From: an uncultured Clostridia bacterium
GTDB lineage: Bacteria; Bacillota; Clostridia; Oscillospirales; Acutalibacteraceae
NCBI GenBank assembly: GCA_947629295.1
Contig: CANRDH010000059.1
Coordinates: 1 to 8,512, forward strand
DNA: 8,512 bases
Reading direction: 5' to 3'
In this document: positions 1 through 5,009 of the stretch, one piece after another
How the letters are laid out: each line of letters begins with the position of its first letter
Numbering within the stretch: the stretch's first letter is position 1
Position numbers and translations under genes: made by a program
The notes under the pieces: model-generated
What the model saw: only the letters and a program-made list of their open reading frames with translations
What the model was told of the DNA's origin: nothing
Database searches by the model: none

Positions 1-64
1 AATCTTCTTCGCTTCCGACTGCATGGAGGCAACGGTATGTATGTGTATGAAAATTTACTTTCAA
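1..64 (-). CDS. PHP-family phosphoesterase, histidinol-phosphatase-like (5' end only)
   Basis: Reading the minus strand from a TTG at 64-62 gives 21 codons, MKVNFHTHTYRCLHAVGSEED, and then the window ends. The HTHT near the N terminus followed by RCxHA is the first metal-binding motif of the PHP superfamily, in the form seen in HisK-type histidinol phosphatases and related PHP phosphoesterases. In that family the motif sits at the extreme N terminus, as here, so the start is credible. An AGGAG ribosome site lies 8 bases upstream (plus positions 73-77). The gene is divergent from htrA. Histidinol-phosphate phosphatase is the best-known role for this subgroup, but many PHP proteins of this type act on other phosphoesters, and only 21 residues are visible. 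Domain assignment is fairly secure; exact substrate is not. Confidence 0.75.
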   Translation of the reverse strand, partial: MKVNFHTHTYRCLHAVGSEED

Positions 65-72
65 CTGTAACA

Positions 73-77
73 CTCCT
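73..77 (-). promoter_or_regulatory. Ribosome binding site deciding a TTG start
   Basis: AGGAG on the minus strand, 8 bases before the TTG at 64-62. No ATG or GTG in the correct frame lies closer, so this site fixes the start of the PHP gene at the TTG. Confidence 0.7.
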
Positions 78-93
78 AACTATATATAATTCT

Positions 94-121
94 ATCATAA
101 TATTTCCCAAAATACAAACAA
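94..121 (-). promoter_or_regulatory. Candidate sigma-A promoter for the PHP gene
   Basis: On the minus strand a TATGAT -10 box (plus 94-99) is preceded by 16 bases and a weak TTGTTT -35 box (plus 116-121). Transcription would begin about 25 bases before the TTG start and just ahead of the AGGAG. The -10 is good and the -35 matches only half of the consensus; in DNA this AT-rich the call is tentative. Confidence 0.4.
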
Positions 122-162
122 TATATTTAATAAACATACATCAAAAATTGCAAATAAGGTAC

Positions 163-191
163 TTGACAAATCAATTAGTTTGAGTTAAAAC
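163..191 (+). promoter_or_regulatory. Candidate upstream promoter for htrA (weak -10)
   Basis: A perfect TTGACA at 163-168 is followed after 17 bases by TAAAAC (186-191), a poor -10. If active, its transcript would carry a leader of about 150 bases that includes the inverted repeat at 209-247. The -35 is convincing but the -10 is not, so this may be only a fortuitous box. Confidence 0.3.
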
Positions 192-208
192 ATATTTAGC
201 TGAAATAA

Positions 209-247
209 ATATTAAATACTTAAAAAAATTTAAGTGATATTTAATAT
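209..247 (+). repeat. AT-rich inverted repeat upstream of htrA
   Basis: Left arm 209-224 and right arm 229-247 are complementary over 10 plus 6 base pairs, with a three-base bulge in the right arm and a four-base A loop. It lies between the two candidate htrA promoters, so it could be a protein-binding site or an mRNA hairpin in a long leader. It is made almost entirely of A and T, so its thermodynamic stability is low. Confidence 0.45.
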
Positions 248-273
248 ATTGTTTCAAAAAAAAATAATTTTTG

Positions 274-305
274 TTGACACATTTTTTATCGTAACAGTTT
301 ATAAT
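274..305 (+). promoter_or_regulatory. Likely main promoter of htrA
   Basis: A perfect TTGACA (274-279) lies upstream of overlapping -10 candidates: TTTATA at 298-303 with an 18-base spacer, or a perfect TATAAT at 300-305 with a long 20-base spacer. Either would start transcription near 310, leaving a leader of roughly 35-40 bases before the ATG at 348. This is a further reason to reject a GTG start at 234, which would lie upstream of the transcript. Confidence 0.5.
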
Positions 306-334
306 ATCATTGTCAGCAAAAGAAATTGTTATAC

Positions 335-339
335 GGAGG
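335..339 (+). promoter_or_regulatory. Ribosome binding site of htrA
   Basis: GGAGG, 8 bases before the ATG at 348. It selects this ATG over the in-frame GTG at 234, which has no ribosome site and would add 38 residues rich in I, F and V that do not fit the acidic, soluble N terminus. Confidence 0.85.
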
Positions 340-347
340 TTATAATT

Positions 348-1787
348 ATGGAAAACAATAATTTTGAAAATTTCAATAATGGAGAATATACTCCTAAGAA
401 GGAAACATCTGATGAGGTTTATACGTTTCCTGCCGCACAGGAGGTTCCCCGGGTACAACAGCCTTACGCAGGTACACAGACAGACAGCGGATTTACACAG
501 AAAGCAAATCCGGAAATCCCAAATGTGTATCCGAATTCAGCACCGGATGGCAAAAAGAAAAAATCAAACGGACGAGGCTTCGGTATAATAGCTGCGGCAG
601 TTATACTTTCACTTTGCGTCGGAGTCGGCGGGGGATTCTTAGGCTCATATCTTGCAAATGGAAATTCAATATTCACCTCTGATTCTTCCGATGATAAGGA
701 TACATCCAAAACATCAGATAAAAAGGATGACTCCGTGCTTAAAATAACTCAGGCAAGCGATACTGATATTGCGCCGACCACAACACAGGAGGTTGCTGCA
801 AAGGTCAAGGATTCTGTTGTTGAAATAACAACCGAAGAAACTGCCTATGACAGTTTCTACGGACAATATGTTCAGCAGTCTGCCGGAAGCGGTGTTATAA
901 TTTCCGAGGACGGTTATATAATTACAAATAATCATGTAATAGACGGTGCCACGACAATTAGTATACGTCTAACAAATACAAAAACATATACCGCAAAGCT
1001 TATCGGTAAGGATTCCACACTTGATGTAGCGCTTTTGAAAATTGATGAAACAGGACTTACCGCAGCAACTTTCGGTGATTCCGCAAAGCTCAGTGTAGGT
1101 CAGACAGCCATTGCAATAGGAAATCCTCTCGGAGAGCTTGGAGGTACCGTAACGGACGGTATCATAAGCGCACTTGACAGAGAAATTGATATAGACAACA
1201 AAACCATGAATCTTCTCCAGACAAATGCTGCAATAAATCCCGGAAATTCAGGCGGCGGTCTGTTCGATGCAAACGGGAATCTTATTGGTATTGTTGTTGC
1301 AAAATCAAGCTCTACTTCATCCGGAACAGCAGTTGAAGGTCTTGGATTTGCAATACCGATAAACGATATAGTGGATATTCTCGAGGACCTTAAAACAAAG
1401 GGATATGTAAGCGGCAGAGGATATTTAGGTGTAAACCTTGTGGATGTTACTACCGAGAATTCAATGTTTATGTACAGAGTTGACAGAATGGGTGTTTATG
1501 TATCGGCTGTTACTGAAGGATCCGCTGCAGATAAGGCAGGAATAAAGGTATATGACTGCATAACCAAGGTCGATGATAAGGAAATATCTGAAGCAACGGA
1601 GCTTATGGCGGTCATATCAAAGCATAAAGCCGGTGATAAGATAAAGATTACAGTTTATCGTGACGGTGAAACTAAGCAGTTTGATGTTACTCTTGGTGAA
1701 AAAGCCGCTGATGTTGAAGAATCCTCTGCAACCAAGGATGATTATGATTATCCGTACTATGACAGAGATTATTTCTTTGAAAGATAA
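348..1787 (+). CDS. htrA: HtrA/DegP-like membrane-anchored serine protease
   Basis: 479-residue envelope quality-control protease that degrades or refolds misfolded exported proteins. Seen in the sequence: a polar, Pro/Gln-rich cytoplasmic segment (1-68), a basic stretch KKKK (69-72) with R76, one membrane segment (about 78-104), and an Asp/Ser/Lys linker (about 108-140). A trypsin-like domain follows, with the catalytic triad His196 (TNNHVIDG), Asp226 (STLDVALL) and Ser301 (NPGNSGGG). One PDZ domain covers about 355-450. The basic residues before the membrane segment predict cytoplasm-in topology with the protease outside. This architecture matches HtrA/YkdA/YvtA-type proteins of Firmicutes and the usual length. 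The last 16 residues are rich in Asp and Tyr and lie outside the PDZ fold. The gene is monocistronic: divergent from the PHP gene and closed by a strong terminator. No CssR-type operator was recognised. The family call is very secure; client proteins are unknown. Confidence 0.96.
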   Translation: MENNNFENFNNGEYTPKKETSDEVYTFPAAQEVPRVQQPYAGTQTDSGFTQKANPEIPNVYPNSAPDGKKKKSNGRGFGIIAAAVILSLCVGVGGGFLGSYLANGNSIFTSDSSDDKDTSKTSDKKDDSVLKITQASDTDIAPTTTQEVAAKVKDSVVEITTEETAYDSFYGQYVQQSAGSGVIISEDGYIITNNHVIDGATTISIRLTNTKTYTAKLIGKDSTLDVALLKIDETGLTAATFGDSAKLSVGQTAIAIGNPLGELGGTVTDGIISALDREIDIDNKTMNLLQTNAAINPGNSGGGLFDANGNLIGIVVAKSSSTSSGTAVEGLGFAIPINDIVDILEDLKTKGYVSGRGYLGVNLVDVTTENSMFMYRVDRMGVYVSAVTEGSAADKAGIKVYDCITKVDDKEISEATELMAVISKHKAGDKIKITVYRDGETKQFDVTLGEKAADVEESSATKDDYDYPYYDRDYFFER

Positions 1788-1795
1788 TAAAGCAG

Positions 1796-1837
1796 TGACC
1801 TTGTCCGTTTTGAATATTCGGACAAGGTCATTTTTTT
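1796..1837 (+). terminator. Rho-independent terminator of htrA
   Basis: A perfect 12-bp stem (1796-1807 with 1819-1830), an 11-base loop and seven T residues (1831-1837), beginning 9 bases after the htrA stop. On the minus strand it is followed by a weaker T-rich stretch, so it might also stop transcripts of the convergent phosphohexomutase gene. Confidence 0.95.
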
Positions 1838-1893
1838 ATTTATTAAAGGTTGTCGTTTGAATCAAGCTTTTTGAAAAGGCAGCGTATTAGTTC

Positions 1894-1917
1894 GCCGGTG
1901 GGGAAGACCCCACCGGC
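1894..1917. repeat. GC-rich perfect hairpin between convergent genes
   Basis: A perfect 10-bp palindrome (1894-1903 with 1908-1917), nine of ten pairs G:C, closed by an AAGA loop. Neither strand has a T tract right after it, so it is not a classical terminator. It lies between the htrA terminator and the end of the minus-strand phosphohexomutase gene. Its GC content is far above the surrounding intergenic DNA, which suggests a dispersed REP-like element or a 3'-end stabilising hairpin. Whether it is repeated elsewhere in the genome cannot be seen here. Confidence 0.7.
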
Positions 1918-1961
1918 ACAATTTCAATAGTAAGAAGAACTGCAACAGCTTACTGACTTTG

Positions 1962-3680
1962 TCAGATACCAAGTATTTTGAGAATGGAATCAAGCATTTT
2001 CTTTGAAATACCGTCTGCATCCTCGGCGGATTTTCCAACAGACGTAATGTAAACCTTAATTTTGGGTTCTGTACCCGAGGGTCTTACAATAACCGCTCCG
2101 CCACCCTCAAGGGAGTAGGAAAGCACATTTGATTTAGGAAGGTCAATTACCTCCTCCGTGCCGCTGACAATGTCCTTTGAATATGAATTCAGATAATCGG
2201 AATAATTAATAACCTTAAAGCCTGCTATTTCAGCGGGATGAGAATTACGCAAAGCTGACATTATATCGGACATCTTCTGCATACCTGCCGAGCCTTCAAA
2301 TTCAAATGCTTTGGTTGTATTAAGATAATACCCGAATTCGTCATAAAGTTCATTCATAACATCATTTAGGCTCTTTCCCTGAGTGCGATAATATGCAGCC
2401 ATTTCACAGATAAGCATAGAAGCAACAACTGCGTCCTTATCTCTTACATATGTTCCTGCAAGATAGCCGTAGCTTTCCTCAAAGCCGAATATATACCTGT
2501 TTTCCTCATGCTTTTGCTCAAGAAGGAGAATCTGCTCACCTATATACTTGAAGCCCGTAAGTACATTTTTTAGTTCACATCCGTATTTTTCGCATACTCT
2601 GTCAACAAGCTTGCTTGTAACAATAGTCTTTACGGCAACAGGTCTTTGAGGAAGAGTACCTTTTCTCTTTCTGCTGTCAAGAAGATAGTTGAGAAGCATA
2701 ATACCCGTTTCATTACCGCTCATAAGACGGTAGCCGTTTTCAATCTTTACCGCTATACCCACACGGTCACTGTCAGGGTCGGTAGCAAGCAGTAAATCAG
2801 ACTGTTCTTTTTCGCAAAGCTTAAGTCCAAGATCCAGAGCTTCTCTGATTTCAGGGTTCGGATAAGGACAGGTTGTAAAGTTTCCGTCAGGGTTTTCCTG
2901 CTCCGAAACAACAATAACATCTTCAACGCCGATTCTGTCAAGGATCTTACGCACAAGCTTATTGCCGGCACCGTTAAGGGGAGTATATACAACCTTCAAC
3001 CCGGAGCCCTTGCATACATTGGGATTAACTGACTGCGACTGTACATTTTTCAGAAAAGCCTCATAGACGTCATCGCTTATCCATTCGATTAAACCACTAT
3101 TTATGCCTTCCTCAAAATCTATAAGCTTGATATCCCCATTGAAATATTGTACATTATCGATTTCTTCAAATACAGCGTTTGCGTTGATATCAGTCATCTG
3201 GCAACCGTCACTGCCATAGCATTTATAACCGTTATATTTTGCCGGATTATGGCTAGCCGTAACCATGATACCTGCTTGAGTTTTAAGCTCCCGGACAGCA
3301 AAGGAAACAACCGGCGTGGGCTGAAGCTCAGTGCTGATATAAGCCTTGACTCCGTTTGCCGCGAGCACCCTTGCTGCTTCCTTTGCAAAAAGGTCAGCCT
3401 TAATTCTTGAGTCGTAAGATATGGCAACAGACGGTTTTTCATATTTCTTATTCAGAAAATCAGCAAGTCCTTGTGTTGCACGTCTTACGGTATATATGTT
3501 CATTCTGTTCGTACCGGCGCCGATTATTCCTCTGAGTCCGGCAGTACCGAATTTAAGCTCCGTATAGAAGCGTTCGTAAATTTCATCATCGTTTCCTCTT
3601 ATGTTTTTAAGTTCCTCAATAAGATCCGTATCTTCGCCCGCATTATCGAGCCAGGCATTATAAGAAGCCTTTATATCCAT
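1962..3680 (-). CDS. pgcA: Alpha-phosphohexomutase, PgcA type (phosphoglucomutase/phosphomannomutase)
   Basis: 572-residue cytoplasmic enzyme that interconverts hexose-6-phosphate and hexose-1-phosphate, most likely glucose, through a phosphoserine intermediate. All four active-site loops are intact: TASHNP with the phosphorylated Ser143, the Mg2+ loop DPDSDR with Asp301, Asp303 and Asp305, the sugar-specificity loop GFEESYGY (399-406), and the phosphate-binding loop RPSGTEPK (533-540). The N-terminal GTAGLRG (45-51) is also typical. Length and motif spacing match the PgcA branch of Firmicutes, which supplies glucose-1-phosphate for UDP-glucose, glycolipids, teichoic acids or glycogen. The ATG at 3680 has AGGGGG 8 bases upstream and a good promoter behind it. 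It is convergent with htrA and divergent from the 4026-6917 unit that encodes a second phosphohexomutase. Glucose versus mannose preference cannot be settled by eye; gene symbol by similarity of type. Confidence 0.95.
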   Translation of the reverse strand: MDIKASYNAWLDNAGEDTDLIEELKNIRGNDDEIYERFYTELKFGTAGLRGIIGAGTNRMNIYTVRRATQGLADFLNKKYEKPSVAISYDSRIKADLFAKEAARVLAANGVKAYISTELQPTPVVSFAVRELKTQAGIMVTASHNPAKYNGYKCYGSDGCQMTDINANAVFEEIDNVQYFNGDIKLIDFEEGINSGLIEWISDDVYEAFLKNVQSQSVNPNVCKGSGLKVVYTPLNGAGNKLVRKILDRIGVEDVIVVSEQENPDGNFTTCPYPNPEIREALDLGLKLCEKEQSDLLLATDPDSDRVGIAVKIENGYRLMSGNETGIMLLNYLLDSRKRKGTLPQRPVAVKTIVTSKLVDRVCEKYGCELKNVLTGFKYIGEQILLLEQKHEENRYIFGFEESYGYLAGTYVRDKDAVVASMLICEMAAYYRTQGKSLNDVMNELYDEFGYYLNTTKAFEFEGSAGMQKMSDIMSALRNSHPAEIAGFKVINYSDYLNSYSKDIVSGTEEVIDLPKSNVLSYSLEGGGAVIVRPSGTEPKIKVYITSVGKSAEDADGISKKMLDSILKILGI

Positions 3681-3739
3681 ACTAAATACCCCCTGAAATA
3701 GTAGAAAATGTACAATAAAAATTAAAAATCTATACTACT

Positions 3740-3768
3740 ATCATAACACATTTTATTCTACGTTTCAA
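3740..3768 (-). promoter_or_regulatory. Sigma-A promoter of the PgcA-type gene
   Basis: On the minus strand TTGAAA (plus 3763-3768), a 17-base spacer and TATGAT (plus 3740-3745): five of six matches in each box at ideal spacing. Transcription would begin near 3733, giving a leader of about 50 bases before the ATG at 3680. Confidence 0.75.
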
Positions 3769-3779
3769 CATTTTGTTTT

Positions 3780-3818
3780 AAATCAGCTTATACTTTTTTG
3801 TATTTTGCGTGCTGATTT
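3780..3818. repeat. Inverted repeat next to the pgcA promoter
   Basis: Eight-base arms AAATCAGC (3780-3787) and GCTGATTT (3811-3818), with a nested four-base pair ATAC (3790-3793) and GTAT (3800-3803) around six T residues. It starts 12 bases behind the -35 box of the minus-strand promoter and lies well upstream of the plus-strand gene. That position suits an operator or activator site better than a terminator. Confidence 0.45.
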
Positions 3819-3899
3819 ATTCTTAGAATTTGGAGAAATTTTTGTTAAAAAACCATATATACTGCAATTTCAGCCTAAGATATTGAGCTAAAAAAGAAT

Positions 3900-3922
3900 T
3901 TTTATAAAAAACTTTTATAAAA
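3900..3922. repeat. Two copies of the palindrome TTTTATAAAA
   Basis: Identical 10-bp palindromes at 3900-3909 and 3913-3922, three bases apart (13 bp centre to centre), ending 7 bases before the weak -35 box of the plus-strand unit. They could be an UP-like element or a tandem operator. AT-rich DNA produces such runs by chance, so only the perfect duplication stands out. Confidence 0.4.
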
Positions 3923-3929
3923 CCTTGTA

Positions 3930-3958
3930 TTAATTGGAAATATAAGTTAAAATATAAT
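3930..3958 (+). promoter_or_regulatory. Candidate promoter of the 4026-6917 unit
   Basis: A perfect TATAAT at 3953-3958 with TTAATT (3930-3935) 17 bases upstream. The -35 is poor, so this may depend on an activator or on the AT-rich repeat just upstream. The expected start near 3965 leaves a leader of about 60 bases. Confidence 0.45.
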
Positions 3959-4011
3959 GGAACCATTGAGAACGTGCGAGACATTGGTTTTATTGTTTTG
4001 CATAAATATGC

Positions 4012-4017
4012 GGGGGG
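4012..4017 (+). promoter_or_regulatory. Ribosome binding site deciding the start at 4026
   Basis: A run of six G residues 8 bases before ATG 4026. It pairs with the anti-Shine-Dalgarno sequence with one or two G:U pairs. It excludes the in-frame ATG at 3957, which overlaps the -10 box and has no ribosome site. Confidence 0.75.
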
Positions 4018-4025
4018 TTAATTTA

Positions 4026-4991
4026 ATGAGCGATGAAGAAGAATTGAATATAAGCAATGATGAAGTGCAGGATGGGATTGTAACATCTGATAATATTAAT
4101 GAGGATACACCGGGTGACGCATCGGAGACAGACAGCAATGTCGATTCGCAAAGCTCAAAAAAAACTGTCAGAACGGTACATTACAGGGCTCCTTTGATAA
4201 TAGCGGCGTGTATTTTCCTTTCCGTACTTATTTTTTTCGGTGTTTGGAAGTGTTTTTTCGATACGGACATAGTCGGAACATGGGGCATAGAAATTTCTTT
4301 GAATACTGATTCGGAAAAAGTTCCCTTTAATCTTACTTTTGAGAAAGATAAAACGGTTCGTTTTCATTCCGGAGGAGTAACCTATATCGGAAGATATGAG
4401 CTTACAAAGGATGATAATGATGATAAGCTTCTGTACATTTATCTTTCGGTTTACGGTCAGGTGCAGGTATTCAGATTCAATTATGATATTGAAGGAAATA
4501 TACTGAACGGAAGAAATCTTAAGCTTGTCGATTTATCCGGTATGCTTTTATCACCTGATGACAGCTCATCCGATAAAGAATACATTGAAAATAAGAAAAA
4601 AATCACAGACAGCGTTACGATTGACGGAATTACTTATTACAAATGGAATTTCACACCCGGCAATGAGAATTACAAAATATCGAAAAATGATGGGTTCAAG
4701 ACGGACAAAAAGCTTGTTGGTACGTGGCTTTATGATAGTAAAGAGTTGGATTATTCCTATACAATGACCTTTAATGATGACGGTACTTTTGAGCAACTTG
4801 CGCCTGATGTAGAGATACACGGCAGCTATACTGTAAAGGACGGGGTTTGCTCTACAAGCTATTACCCCATGAATAACAATATTGTTGAACAGTCATTCGA
4901 CTACAATGTAAAAGACGGTAAGCTTACATTTGGCAGTAATGAGTTTACCGGAACGGATAACAAATATGCATATAAAAGTGAAACTAACTAA
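4026..4991 (+). CDS. Membrane-anchored protein with two lipocalin-like repeats
   Basis: 321 residues, function unknown. Seen in the sequence: an acidic, Ser/Asp-rich segment (1-44), a basic patch (K45, K46, R49, R54), one membrane helix (about 56-75), then an extracytoplasmic part. That part holds two related beta-rich units, about 82-165 and 230-312. Each begins with the signature VGTW (83-86 and 231-234), continues with a strand ending in TF and a charged turn (LTFEKDKT; MTFNDDGT), then G-x-Y (GRYEL; GSYTV), and ends with an F-x-Y strand (FNYDIEGN; FDYNVKDG). This resembles small lipocalin-like domains common in Clostridia (DUF5640-like; assignment uncertain). Basic residues before the helix predict N-inside, C-outside. 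The stop lies 18 bases before the next gene, so the two are probably cotranscribed. A ligand-binding or assembly role outside the membrane is conceivable but not shown. Confidence 0.85.
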   Translation: MSDEEELNISNDEVQDGIVTSDNINEDTPGDASETDSNVDSQSSKKTVRTVHYRAPLIIAACIFLSVLIFFGVWKCFFDTDIVGTWGIEISLNTDSEKVPFNLTFEKDKTVRFHSGGVTYIGRYELTKDDNDDKLLYIYLSVYGQVQVFRFNYDIEGNILNGRNLKLVDLSGMLLSPDDSSSDKEYIENKKKITDSVTIDGITYYKWNFTPGNENYKISKNDGFKTDKKLVGTWLYDSKELDYSYTMTFNDDGTFEQLAPDVEIHGSYTVKDGVCSTSYYPMNNNIVEQSFDYNVKDGKLTFGSNEFTGTDNKYAYKSETN

Positions 4992-5009
4992 TAAAGGAGA
5001 TAGTGTATT

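Larger units (their letters stand above)
3681..4025. other. Divergent intergenic control region
   Basis: 345 bases without a gene, very AT-rich, separating the two divergent phosphohexomutase units. It holds the minus-strand promoter at 3740-3768, an inverted repeat at 3780-3818, two copies of a 10-bp AT palindrome at 3900-3922, a weak plus-strand promoter at 3930-3958 and a ribosome site at 4012-4017. I recognise no riboswitch or RNA gene in it. Confidence 0.6.

Noticed and set aside
234..347. N-terminal extension of HtrA from a GTG at 234
   Set aside because: No ribosome site precedes it, it overlaps the inverted repeat and the second promoter, and a GGAGG is ideally placed for the ATG at 348.
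1953..1965. Five-base-pair hairpin CTGAC-TTT-GTCAG at the pgcA stop codon
   Set aside because: The stem is too short and overlaps the stop; no T tract. Expected by chance.
3964..3992. Weak leader hairpin AACCA/TGGTT before the 4026 gene
   Set aside because: Only five base pairs around a long loop; the T-rich stretch after it is not a clean terminator tract, so an attenuator is not supported.
3957..4025. Upstream ATG for the lipocalin-like protein
   Set aside because: The ATG overlaps the TATAAT -10 box and lacks a ribosome site; six G residues sit 8 bases before ATG 4026.
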